Source: Bog-532 sp963824545 (GTDB lineage Bacteria; Actinomycetota; Actinomycetes; Streptosporangiales; Streptosporangiaceae). From it: DNA of 64,000 bases. The position numbers and the translations under genes were made by a program. Location of the stretch: positions 34,839 to 98,838 of the forward strand of contig CAWGPP010000017.1 in NCBI GenBank assembly GCA_963824545.1. The letters run 5' to 3'. The notes under the pieces are model-generated. The model was not told the DNA's origin. It ran no database searches and was given only the letters and a program-made list of their open reading frames with translations. Positions 1 through 7,319 of the stretch are shown here, one piece after another (the stretch's first letter is position 1; every line of letters begins with the position of its first letter).

Positions 1-878
1 CGGGGCATCTGCCGCCTCGCCACCTCCAGCGTCGCCGCCCCGGTGCCGGGATAGTGCACCGCGCGGACCCGCGGATGAGCGGCGAGACGCCGGGCGATCG
101 CGAGGGCGCTCTCCGACTGACGCGCCACCCGCAGCGCGAGGGTCTTCAGCCCGCGCAGCGCCAGCCAGCTCTCGAACGGTCCCGGGATGCCGCCGCCCAC
201 CGACCGCCAGCCCCTGAGGTCGTTCAGCAACTCGGGATCGCGGGTCGTGACCGCACCAAGCAGGACGTCGGAATGGCCGGACGCCGCCTTGGTCAGCGAG
301 CACAGGGAGGCGACCGCGCCCAGCTCCAGTGGTTTCTGCAGCAGGCCCGTCGCCACGGTGTTGTCCACGATCATCGGTGCGCCCGCTGCCGCGGCCAGGC
401 GGGCCAGCTCACCCAGGTCGGCGACCCGCAACAGCGGGTTGGTCGGCGTCTCCGCCCACAGCACCGCGGGGCCCGCGCCGAGGTGCCGCTCCACCTGGGC
501 AAGGTCGAGCAGGTCGGCAGGCACCGGTGCGGCGCCGTGCGGGCGCAGCCAGTCGGCGAGCATCCGCGTGTTGTAGTAGCCGTCACTGGGCAGCACGATC
601 TGCTGCCGGCCGTTCGCCAGCGCCAGCATCAGCGCCATCGACGCCGCCTGACCTGAGGCGAAGACGACCGCCTCCGCGTCCTCCAGCACGCCGAGCGCCT
701 GCTCGAGTGCCTCCCAGCTTGGATTCCCGTTCCGCCCGTAGGCCCGTGGCGGGTCGGGCTCGCCCCAGGAGGCGTAGACACTGGCCGGGACCAGGGGAGG
801 GGCGGCCGGAGCACCGGGATGCCGCTGCGTCCCGGCGTGCACGATCCGCGATTCCGCCGACGGCTGCTGCTCGTTCAT
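1..878 (-). CDS. Cys/Met-metabolism PLP-dependent enzyme (cystathionine gamma-synthase/lyase-like), 3' end outside window
   Basis: Reading from the ATG at 878 gives 292 codons that run off the window edge, so the C-terminal part is missing. The sequence follows the fold-type I trans-sulfuration family. YGRNGNPSWEALE matches the family's Y-S-R-x-x-N-P-T motif near the N-terminus. DNTVATGL carries the PLP-pyridine Asp, and SLTKAASGHSD carries the Schiff-base Lys in the S-x-T-K-x-x-x-G-H-S-D block. The family includes cystathionine gamma-synthase, gamma-lyase and methionine gamma-lyase, and the visible part does not separate them. The protein would act in the cytoplasm on cysteine/homocysteine-type substrates. 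The next gene upstream on the same strand is the interrupted DinB gene, whose stop lies 36 bases before this ATG, so the two may once have been co-transcribed. Family assignment is solid; exact reaction is open. Confidence 0.85.
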   Translation of the reverse strand, partial: MNEQQPSAESRIVHAGTQRHPGAPAAPPLVPASVYASWGEPDPPRAYGRNGNPSWEALEQALGVLEDAEAVVFASGQAASMALMLALANGRQQIVLPSDGYYNTRMLADWLRPHGAAPVPADLLDLAQVERHLGAGPAVLWAETPTNPLLRVADLGELARLAAAAGAPMIVDNTVATGLLQKPLELGAVASLCSLTKAASGHSDVLLGAVTTRDPELLNDLRGWRSVGGGIPGPFESWLALRGLKTLALRVARQSESALAIARRLAAHPRVRAVHYPGTGAATLEVARRQMP

Positions 879-999
879 GTGCCCCCATCCGGCGGGCCGG
901 GCGGCAGGAAGGGGTCAGACCCCGACGGTGCCGTCGATTCCTTCACGCAGCAAGTCTGCATGCCCGTTGTGCCGGGCGTACTCGTGGATCAGATGGAGC

Positions 1000-1140
1000 T
1001 TGACATCCTCCCCCGCCTTAATGCGAGGGATTCCAGCTACTGGCGTACGGTGAAGGAGGCAAGCAGGTGAGGTTCGCGGTTCACGGGCCCGGCATCCCGG
1101 CAGCCTCCCCGCGCAGTCACGGCGTGCCCCGCCGCGATGT
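1000..1140 (-). ncRNA. Probable omega RNA (reRNA) scaffold at the TnpB element right end
   Basis: In studied TnpB elements the guide RNA overlaps the 3' end of tnpB and ends at the transposon right end, with the guide copied from the flank. Here that region is the last ~100 bases of tnpB plus 37 bases to the end, with a GC hairpin (CCTCGC..GCGGGGG) directly before GGATGTCAA. The guide would start with DinB sequence GCTCCATCTGATCCACGAGT. Placement is inferred from family architecture; the 5' end is approximate. Confidence 0.45.
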
Positions 1141-2236
1141 TCCGGGCCGCGTTCACGTCAGCGTGGCAGGCGTATCCGCAGGTCGTGCACACGAACCGCG
1201 CTTGACTCTCGCGCGACTTCGGGTCCACCTGCCCGCACGCCGAGCACCGCTGGCTCGTGAACGCGGCATTGATCTTCTGCACCCGGCCGGGCGCCTTGTC
1301 CTGCAGACGGCGCACCAGCAGCCCCCATCCGGACCGCAGGATCCCCCGGTTAAGCCCGGCTTTCTGCCGGACGCTGCGGCCCGGGTCCTCCACTGTGCCT
1401 TTCGCGGACCGGGTCATGTTCCTGATGTGGAGGTCTTCGACCCTGATCAGGTCGAACCGCCGCGCGATGCCGGTGCTGGCTTTCTCCGCCCAGTCCTTGC
1501 GCCTGTCCGTCTCCCGGGCCTTCAGCCGTGCCAGGGCCCGCCGCACCCGGCCGCGGCGGCCCGAGCCGCGCCGGGCGCGGGCCAGCCTGCGCTCCAGCCG
1601 CCGCAGCCTGGCCCGCTCCCGCCGGGTCAGGCCCGGGACGTGCAGCAGCTCCCCGGTCGACAGGGTCGCAGCGACCGCCACGCCCCGGTCGATCCCGGCG
1701 ACCTGCCCGTTGCCCGGTGCCGGGACCGGAGCGGGAATCGCCGCGAAGGCAACATGCCAGCGGCCCGCGCGGTCCCTCCTCACCCGGTAAGACTTCACCC
1801 CGGCAGGTACGGCGCGGGACCAGCGGAACCGGACCCAGCCCGCCTTCGGGACGCGGACCATCCCGACGTGGCGGGACAGACGGCGCACCTCGCCCGGTTT
1901 AACGGCGACGACCCGGAATCCCTCATCCCGGCCGGCCTTGCGCCACGACGGCCGCCCGGCCGGGTTCGCCGGGTCGAAGAACGCGGCCATCGCCTGGCTG
2001 AAATCCCGCAGCGCCTGCTGCTGCACCATCTGCGAGCCCGCCCGCAGCCAGTCGTGCCCGGCGCGGGCGGCGGTCAGCTGCCGGCACTGCTCCAGGTAGC
2101 CCGGCGCGCTCTTCCTGCCCGGCCGCCAGTGCGCGTGCTGCTCCACCGCGAGGTTCCACACGTACCGGGCATGGGCGCAGTGGTCCCGCAGCACCGCCTC
2201 CTGGGCGGGGCCGGGAAACAGACGATACCGGGACAT
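1037..2236 (-). CDS. tnpB: RNA-guided endonuclease TnpB
   Basis: The product is 399 aa, a normal TnpB length. The RuvC triad is intact: Asp183 in GIDRGV, Glu267 in RVEDLHIRNM, and Asp360 in HADVNAARNI. A zinc ribbon sits between the last two, with Cys331/Cys334 and Cys350/Cys353. An N-terminal WED/REC-type region begins MSRYRLFPGPAQEAVLRDHC. TnpB proteins use an omega RNA made from the transposon's right end to cleave DNA matching the flank next to a target-adjacent motif, which favours retention of the element. Here the gene's 3' end runs to within 40 bases of the right end, as expected. All catalytic residues being present suggests an active nuclease. Confidence 0.92.
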   Translation of the reverse strand: MSRYRLFPGPAQEAVLRDHCAHARYVWNLAVEQHAHWRPGRKSAPGYLEQCRQLTAARAGHDWLRAGSQMVQQQALRDFSQAMAAFFDPANPAGRPSWRKAGRDEGFRVVAVKPGEVRRLSRHVGMVRVPKAGWVRFRWSRAVPAGVKSYRVRRDRAGRWHVAFAAIPAPVPAPGNGQVAGIDRGVAVAATLSTGELLHVPGLTRRERARLRRLERRLARARRGSGRRGRVRRALARLKARETDRRKDWAEKASTGIARRFDLIRVEDLHIRNMTRSAKGTVEDPGRSVRQKAGLNRGILRSGWGLLVRRLQDKAPGRVQKINAAFTSQRCSACGQVDPKSRESQARFVCTTCGYACHADVNAARNIAAGHAVTARGGCRDAGPVNREPHLLASFTVRQ

Positions 2237-2790
2237 GCGAACACACTATCGAATACCGCTGACATTTCCGGGGAGGTGACCCGGCGTTCCCTCCTCGGCC
2301 TGAAGGCCGGGGTCTCCACGCCGCGATCCTGATGACGAGCCGCAGCGAGACATCGTCACCCCAGCGGGGATCGTGCGCGGTCATGTCGAGCGAGCCCGCC
2401 GCTTCCTCGATGCGGCGCGCGTGCTCGACCTCCGCCTGCCGGGCCCCGAACGCCTCCGCCCGCGTGGCCGTGCTCGCGTCGTAGGCCACCTGGAAGTCGC
2501 CTTCGGCCGACCACACCAGCGGGATGTCCTCGCCATTGATCACGCGGCGGAACCAGGTGCGCTCCACCTCGGCCATGTGCCGGACCAGGCCGAGCAGCGA
2601 CAGGGTGGAGGGTGGCATCGACGGGCGCCGCAGCTCCTCATCGGACAGGCCATCGCACTTCATCGCCAGCGTCGCGCGGTGGTAGTCGAGGAAGGTACGG
2701 AGCATGACCCGCTCGTCGCCGGTCAGTGGCGGGTCGGGGCGCCGGGTGGTCATGGCGGCATCTCCGTCAGCGGGTCTCGGGGTTCACGGT

Positions 2791-3579
2791 TCACGGTTCG
2801 CGGGTCCGCAGCCGCAGTGCGGTCCAGCTGGCGTCCGCCACCCAGCCGCCGTCGACGGGCAGCGCGACGCCGTTGACGAATCCGCTCCGGGCCGGATCGG
2901 CGAGGAAGGCGACCGCGGCCGCGACGTCGGCCGGGGAGGCGAACCGGGCCATCGGTACCTGGCCCGTGATGTCGGCGTCGGTGTAACCGCCGCTGGCCTG
3001 ATCCTCGGCGTCCATTTCGGTCTTGATCCAGCCGGGGCAGACCGCGTTCACCCGTATACCGCGGCCGCCCCACTCGGCCGCGAGCGTGGAGGTGAGGCCG
3101 ATCAGGCCATGTTTCGACGCGTTGTAGGCGGCCCGGTGCGAGACGCCACGCAGGCCGGCGATTGACGCGATGTTGACCACCGAGCCGGATCCGGCCGCCA
3201 GCATCTGCGCACCGAATTCCCGGCATAGCAGGAACGCCCCGGTCAGGTTGACGTCGAGCACCCGTCGCCACTCGCTGGCCGCGGTGTCTTGGGCTGGCCG
3301 CAGCAAAGAGATGCCCGCGTTGTTGACCAGCACATCGGCCCGCCCGAAACGGTCATGGACCCCGGACGCCAGCGCGAGCACATCCGTTTCTGAGGACACG
3401 TCGGCCCGGGACGGCCATACCGGTGCGCCCAGCGCCGTGACCTCGCTGGCCGTGGCGGCAAGGTCCCCGACGTCGGCCAGCACCAGGGCATAGTTCTCCC
3501 GCGCCAGCGTCGAGGCGATCACCCGGCCGAGCCCGCGTGCCGCTCCGGTCACCACCGCGACTCGTCCCGCTTGCTGCAT
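2791..3579 (-). CDS. SDR-family NAD(P)-dependent oxidoreductase
   Basis: The 262-aa product is a classical short-chain dehydrogenase. Visible motifs are the cofactor loop TGAARGLG (residues 11-18), NNAG (86-89), Asn111, and the Ser139/Tyr152/Lys156 catalytic set in IASIAG...YNASK. The acidic residue after the second strand (LVLADVGD) suggests NAD preference, which is an inference. NAVCPGWIKTEM and GVALPVDGGW are usual family features near the substrate loop and C-terminus. It lies upstream of the DinB gene on the same strand with a 37-bp gap, so they were probably one transcript before the TnpB insertion. Substrate cannot be told from sequence. Confidence 0.88.
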   Translation of the reverse strand: MQQAGRVAVVTGAARGLGRVIASTLARENYALVLADVGDLAATASEVTALGAPVWPSRADVSSETDVLALASGVHDRFGRADVLVNNAGISLLRPAQDTAASEWRRVLDVNLTGAFLLCREFGAQMLAAGSGSVVNIASIAGLRGVSHRAAYNASKHGLIGLTSTLAAEWGGRGIRVNAVCPGWIKTEMDAEDQASGGYTDADITGQVPMARFASPADVAAAVAFLADPARSGFVNGVALPVDGGWVADASWTALRLRTREP

Positions 3580-3650
3580 GGCAGCGTTCTATCAGAGCCC
3601 CCCGGCCTCCAGCGGGGCGCGGGCGTGTGCGCGGCCGTCGCTGTGCGTGC

Positions 3651-3830
3651 CTACCAGAGGTCGCCGCCGACCAGCACGTACAGGAACGGCACGAAGGGGA
3701 TCAGGCCGAAGATCGCCCACACCACCTTCTCCAGCGTGGTGAGATCGCTGCGGCCGGCCAGGTTGATCCACATGAGGATGACCGCGACCGGGTGAATGAA
3801 GCAGACCAACAGCTCCAGAAGCTTCTTCAT
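3651..3830 (-). CDS. Small two-helix membrane protein (PLDc_N-like)
   Basis: From the ATG at 3830 the product is 59 aa and starts MKKLLELLVCFIHPVAVILM. It has two hydrophobic segments joined by a short loop containing NLAGRSDLTTLEKVVWAI, and ends LYVLVGGDLW. This layout resembles the short PLD-nuclease N-terminal (PLDc_N) membrane proteins of actinobacteria, which have no known enzyme activity. The start is chosen because AAAGGGGGACC precedes this ATG; an in-frame ATG 33 bases upstream would add a non-hydrophobic leader. It stands alone between the SDR gene and the divergent HtrA gene. Function unknown. Confidence 0.65.
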   Translation of the reverse strand: MKKLLELLVCFIHPVAVILMWINLAGRSDLTTLEKVVWAIFGLIPFVPFLYVLVGGDLW

Positions 3831-3902
3831 GGTCCCCCTTTCTACCCCAGCGGCGGCCACCATGGTTATGCCCGTATCTCGGGTCGCGGGGTTTTCCGGG
3901 AT

Positions 3903-3988
3903 TCAGCGGAACCTCAGGGTCTTCAGGAAACCTTCAGCGATGTTCCAGCCTGTCACGTGCCCGCCGGCAGGTTCACTCAAGGTTCGCC
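3903..3988 (+). promoter_or_regulatory. Direct-repeat operator region upstream of the HtrA-like gene
   Basis: Four TCAG cores begin at 3903, 3914, 3923 and 3934 (spacings 11, 9, 11). A second pair, GTTCACT at 3971 and GTTCGCC at 3982, is spaced 11 bp. Repeats with 11-bp spacing are typical of OmpR/PhoB-family regulators, and the second pair resembles the Streptomyces PHO box (GTTCACC units). The site sits 40-120 bases before the HtrA start, which suits envelope-stress or phosphate control. Regulator identity is inferred. Confidence 0.4.
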
Positions 3989-4024
3989 GCCGAAACTGGC
4001 GGCATAGCGAAAACGAGGAGCTAG

Positions 4025-5456
4025 GTGGGCAGATCCATGAACGTCATCCAGGGTACGGCGCTATCAGCGGGAGCAGAGGAGCCGCCCTCGAATTCCGCGC
4101 ACCCCGGTACGGGCAGCCCCTACGGCTCGTACGGGGCAAGCTCTGAGCAGCCATACGGTTCGGCCGGCGGCGGCTGGTCCGGCGGGAACTGGTCCGGCGG
4201 CGGCTGGTCCGGCGGGAACTGGTCGGGCGGCGGCAGCGTGCCCCCGCCGCGGCGCCGGCGACTGCGGCGCGGGCTGGCGTTCGGGGCCACGGGGCTCGCG
4301 GTCGCGGCGGCCGCGGTCGGTTCCTACCACGCCGTGCAGAACGGCGGGACCGGGACCAACCACGCGACGACCAGCGCCACGACGGCCCTCAGCACCTCCC
4401 AGATCGCCTCCAGGGTGTCCCCGGGCCTGGTCGACGTGGTGTCGACCCTTGGGTACCAGAACGCAACCGCGGCCGGCACCGGCATGGTGCTCACCTCCAC
4501 GGGGGAGGTGCTGACCAACAACCACGTGATCAACGGCGCGACCTCCATCTCCGTCACCGACATCGGGAACGGCAAGACCTACAAGGCCACCGTCGTCGGC
4601 TACGACAAGAGCAAGGACATCGCCGTCCTGCAGCTGCAGAACGCGTCCGGCCTGCAGACCGTGAACCTGGGCGACTCCTCCACGGTCACCGTGGGCCAGA
4701 ACGTCGTCGCCATCGGGAACGCGGAAGGCAAGGGCGGCACCCCGTCGGTCGTCACCGGCAGCGTGACCGCGCTCAATCAGGCGATCACCGCCAGCGACGA
4801 CGGCTCCAGTGACTCCGAGCAGCTCAGCGGGCTGATCGAGACGAACGCGCCGATCCAGCCCGGCGATTCGGGTGGCCCGCTGGTCAACTCGGCCGGCCAG
4901 GTCGTGGGGATCGACACCGCGGCCTCGTCCTCGAGCCAGATGACGTCCGCCCAGGCGGCTACGCCAGGCCAGAGCCAGCAAGGCCAGAGCCAGCAGGGCC
5001 AGACCACAGCCAGCCCAGGCCTACTCCATCCCGATCGACGAGGCGGAAACCATCGCGGCGCAGATCGAGGCGGGCACATCGTCCTCGACGGTCCACATCG
5101 GCGCCACCGGGTTCCTCGGCGTCGAGGTCGGCAGCGCGAGCACGGGGACGGGCGGCTACGGCAACGGCTTTGGCGACGGCAACGGCTATGGCTACGGCGG
5201 TTATGGCGACGGCGGCAGCACCATCTCGGGCGCGACCATCGCCGGGGCGCTCTCCGGCTCCCCGGCCGCCGCGAGCGGGCTGACGGCCGGCGACGTGATC
5301 ACCGCCATCGGCGGCCAGTCGGTCACCTCGTCCTCGCAGATGCAGTCGATCCTTGGCGCCTACCACCCCGGCAACTCGGTCAGCATCAGCTGGACCGATG
5401 CCTCCGGGCAGAGCCAGACCGCCTCGGTGACGCTCGCCAGCGGCCCCGCCGCCTGA
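4025..5456 (+). CDS. HtrA/DegP-like S1C serine protease with PDZ domain (apparent frameshift)
   Basis: A cytoplasmic Gly/Trp/Ser-rich tail (repeats of WSGGNWSGGG) precedes one membrane helix at about residues 84-104. A trypsin-like domain follows with His167 (TNNHVI), Asp198 (KDIAVLQL) and Ser282 (GDSGGPLV). The PDZ domain (TGFLGVEV ... GLTAGDVITAIGG) is in the +1 frame. Reading is continuous only if one C of the CCC at 5014-5016 is ignored; otherwise translation passes into an unrelated frame ending at 5476. The break lies in a Gln/Ser-rich linker built from GGCCAGAGCCAGCA repeats. The start is the GTG at 4025, with GAGGAG 5 bases before it. The protein would degrade or sense misfolded proteins outside the membrane. 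A perfect hairpin follows the gene. Confidence 0.88.
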
Positions 5457-5474
5457 GGCCGGCCGCGGCACACT

Positions 5475-5508
5475 GAAGCCCCTGCGGGTAGCGGCCCGCA
5501 GGGGCTTC
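5475..5508. terminator. Intrinsic terminator hairpin between convergent genes
   Basis: GAAGCCCCTGCGGG and CCCGCAGGGGCTTC form a perfect 14-bp stem with a 6-base loop, 18 bases after the HtrA stop and before the end of the convergent LysM gene. It can serve both strands. There is no T-tract, as is common in high-GC actinobacteria. Confidence 0.8.
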
Positions 5509-5566
5509 AGCACGCTCAGCCGTGGGTTCCTCACCCGGCACCGTTACCCGGTGGCGGGCCCAAGCG

Positions 5567-6544
5567 TCAGCAGCGGCCGGAGTAGGCGCCGGTGACGTAG
5601 GTCGTCCACGCGCCCCAGCTGCTGCCGTCGCCGCTGATGTCGACGGCCGCCCTGGCGTTACCCAGCGGGTTGAGCGTGGCCTCCGCGCCGTGTGAGCCGT
5701 TGATCTGCCAGAGGCCGAAGTCATCGGTGGGGCTGATGGCGTTCGGGTTGCCGCCGGACTCGGCCATGGCGATCTCCGCCGCCATCACCGCCTCGCCGGG
5801 CGAGCCGCCGGCCTCCTCCCACAGCGCTTTCAGGCCACCGCAGCTGTACGTGCCGGCCGACGTCGGGGTGGCGCCGGAGACGTGCGAGACCATCGCCGGC
5901 GCGCTGACCGCGCCTGTGCCGGTGCCACTGCCCTGGGCCGCCGGGGCGGCGTGCCGTGCCCGGTAGCCGCTGGCCGGCGCGTTCGAGACGCTCGAGGTGG
6001 TAGCCGGGACCGCCGACGCGGGCAGGGTGTAGTTCGCGGGCGGGTCAGCCGGAACGTTCAGCACCTGGCCCGGGTAGATCACGTTGGGGTCAGAGATCGT
6101 CTTGCTGTTCACGTGGTAGAGCCACTGCCAGTCACCGGACTTTCCGTACACACGGTCCGAGATGCTGGACAGGGTGTCGCCCGCGCGCACCGCATAGTTC
6201 TGGCTGGCCTTGGCGGCGTGCGTGGCCGCGTCCAGGCGGGTGGAGGGGGCGAGCGTCGACTTCGCCATGCTGATGGCCTGCGCCGCAGAGCCCGCGCCGG
6301 CCACCGTGGCGTGCTCGGCCTTCGCGCTGGCGACCGCCGCGGCCACGGTGCCGTGCGTGGCTGCCGCCGTGGTGTGCCCGTGCGGGACGGCCATCAGCGC
6401 GCCCGCGGTCACCGCCATCGCCGGAGCGGCCTTGCCGGCCTTCTCCGCAACCTTCTCCACCTGTGACGGCGTCGCGTGCCGTCCCGACCGCATGAGCTTC
6501 ATCTTGCGGCCATGCCTATGCGATGAATCCACAAAGCTCCCCAT
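5567..6544 (-). CDS. Secreted LysM plus transglycosylase-like cell-wall protein
   Basis: The 325-aa product has a basic N-terminus, a weak hydrophobic segment (APAMAVTAGALMAVPHG) and an Ala-rich linker. One LysM repeat follows (NYAVRAGDTLSSISDRVYG ... VIYPGQVLNVP), then a second linker and a C-terminal lysozyme-fold domain starting CGGLKALWEEAGG. In that domain Glu of AIAMAESGGNPNAISPTDDF fits the catalytic Glu of SLT/Rpf-like muralytic enzymes, and GLWQINGSHG is the usual following motif. It probably binds peptidoglycan through LysM and cleaves glycan strands during growth or resuscitation. The start is uncertain because no strong ribosome site is seen; MKLMRSGRHATP at 6502 is an alternative that gives a more typical export signal. 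Confidence 0.82.
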   Translation of the reverse strand: MGSFVDSSHRHGRKMKLMRSGRHATPSQVEKVAEKAGKAAPAMAVTAGALMAVPHGHTTAAATHGTVAAAVASAKAEHATVAGAGSAAQAISMAKSTLAPSTRLDAATHAAKASQNYAVRAGDTLSSISDRVYGKSGDWQWLYHVNSKTISDPNVIYPGQVLNVPADPPANYTLPASAVPATTSSVSNAPASGYRARHAAPAAQGSGTGTGAVSAPAMVSHVSGATPTSAGTYSCGGLKALWEEAGGSPGEAVMAAEIAMAESGGNPNAISPTDDFGLWQINGSHGAEATLNPLGNARAAVDISGDGSSWGAWTTYVTGAYSGRC

Positions 6545-6605
6545 CGTCGTGTTGATGCCCGCCTACTCGCTGCCCGCAAGAGCAGTGTTCGGCCCGGCTG
6601 AGCGC

Positions 6606-6621
6606 GATCACGTTTGTGATC
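6606..6621. promoter_or_regulatory. Perfect inverted repeat upstream of the LysM protein gene
   Basis: GATCAC-GTTT-GTGATC is a perfect 6-bp inverted repeat about 62 bases before the gene's ATG. It could be a dimeric regulator site (CRP-like half sites contain GTGA). No regulator can be named. Confidence 0.3.
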
Positions 6622-6879
6622 ATTCGCGGCGATTGTCACACCGTGCCGGTGTCCCGTGCCGCTGGAGAGCATGTCAGGGCGCGCGGGCCGCTCGCAGGCA
6701 AATTGACGAAATTCTGTAATGCTCTCGTGACCAATCGCACAGGAAACACGCGACACAGGGGCATTCAGGAGCCATCCAGTACAGAAAGTAATCGAGACTG
6801 CGACGTAACGTGAGCATCACCGCATACGTTATGAGCGCGGAGCGCCCCCCGAACGTCTGCGAAATAATCGTCCCGTGGC

Positions 6880-6906
6880 TGTCGATCCACGTCGGTCCCG
6901 CGCGTC
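6880..6906 (+). promoter_or_regulatory. Predicted ECF42-dependent promoter
   Basis: TGTCGA at 6880-6885 is followed after 17 bases by CGTC at 6903-6906. This matches what I know of the ECF42 consensus (TGTCGA in the -35 region, CG[A/T]C in the -10 region). It lies 50 bases before the DGPF gene, which precedes the ECF42 sigma gene itself, so it implies autoregulation of the pair. Confidence 0.6.
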
Positions 6907-6955
6907 GGTGAAGTGAACGGCCCGGAAGGCGGGCCGCGTACGGAGGGAAGGCACC

Positions 6956-7303
6956 ATGTCCCAGTATCTGATCCTGATCTACGCAGACGAGGCGCAGTGG
7001 GCGGGCGCGACCCCGGAGGAGAACGCGCAGCTCACCAAGGAGCACATGGAGTTCGGCCAGCGCCACGCGGCGGTGCTCCGCGGCGGTAACGCCCTTCAGG
7101 CCACCAGCACGGCGACCTCCGTCCGGCCCGGCCAGGACGGCGGCGCCACGGTCACGGACGGCCCGTTCGCCGAGACCAAGGAGGCCCTGGGCGGCTACTA
7201 CGTCGTCGAGGCGGCCGATCTCGACCAGGCCCTCGCCGTGGCCAAGGAAGTGCCGACGCGGTTCGGCGGTGTCGAGGTCCGGCCGGTCTGGGAGGTCATG
7301 TGA
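6956..7303 (+). CDS. YCII/DGPF-domain protein, partner of ECF42 sigma factor
   Basis: The 115-aa product starts MSQYLILIYADEAQWAGATP and contains the diagnostic TDGPFAETKE motif (DGPF domain), then GGYYVVEAADLDQALAVAKEVP and the C-terminal VEVRPVWEVM. DGPF proteins have a dimeric ferredoxin-like alpha+beta barrel of the YCII family. Their biochemical role is unknown, but they are typical neighbours and regulon members of ECF42 sigma factors. ACGGAGGGAAGGCACC provides a strong ribosome site before the ATG. The sigma gene begins within 20-40 bases downstream, forming an operon driven by the predicted TGTCGA promoter. Confidence 0.9.
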   Translation: MSQYLILIYADEAQWAGATPEENAQLTKEHMEFGQRHAAVLRGGNALQATSTATSVRPGQDGGATVTDGPFAETKEALGGYYVVEAADLDQALAVAKEVPTRFGGVEVRPVWEVM

Positions 7304-7319
7304 CGCCGGTTCCCGCCTG

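Larger units (their letters stand above)
1000..2331 (-). mobile_element. IS200/IS605-superfamily, TnpB-only (IS1341-like) element
   Basis: The element is 1332 bp and carries only tnpB; no tnpA (Y1 transposase) is present, so movement would need a TnpA in trans. Boundaries are set by the interrupted DinB reading frame. On the minus strand the left flank ends GTCAT and the element's right end finishes GGGGGAGGATGTCAA. This is the pattern expected for this family: insertion 3' of a short target, a related pentamer at the right end, no terminal inverted repeats and no target duplication. Subterminal hairpin-capable sequence is visible on both sides: GGCCTTCAGGCC near the left end and CCTCGCATTAAGGCGGGGG near the right. 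Confidence 0.85.
915..2753 (-). pseudogene. DinB/DUF664 family gene split by a TnpB transposon
   Basis: The 5' part (2753 to 2332) encodes a DUF664-type DinB protein starting MTTRRPDPPLTGDERVMLRT, with the family's W-F-R-R helix and reaching SLRLV. The missing C-terminus lies beyond the inserted element, at 999 to 915, and reads LHLIHEYARHNGHADLLREG before the stop. Removing bases 1000-2331 rejoins the codons as SLRLVMLHLIHEYARHNGH in one frame, which matches the family's ARHNGHADLLRE signature. DinB/DUF664 proteins are small metal-binding four-helix enzymes, many of them thought to be mycothiol-dependent transferases. The gene is therefore inactivated by a clean insertion and not by decay, and precise excision would restore it. 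Confidence 0.88.

Noticed and set aside
1067..2332. 421-codon plus-strand frame across the TnpB element
   Set aside because: It is antisense to a TnpB gene with all catalytic residues, and its product is Pro/Arg/Ala-rich with no family.
6545..6720. Possible c-di-AMP (ydaO) riboswitch before the LysM cell-wall gene
   Set aside because: Only a short GGGCAGCGAGTAGGCGGGCAT stretch resembles the 3' end of that riboswitch; the upstream conserved blocks (GGGGTGAATC and others) are absent.
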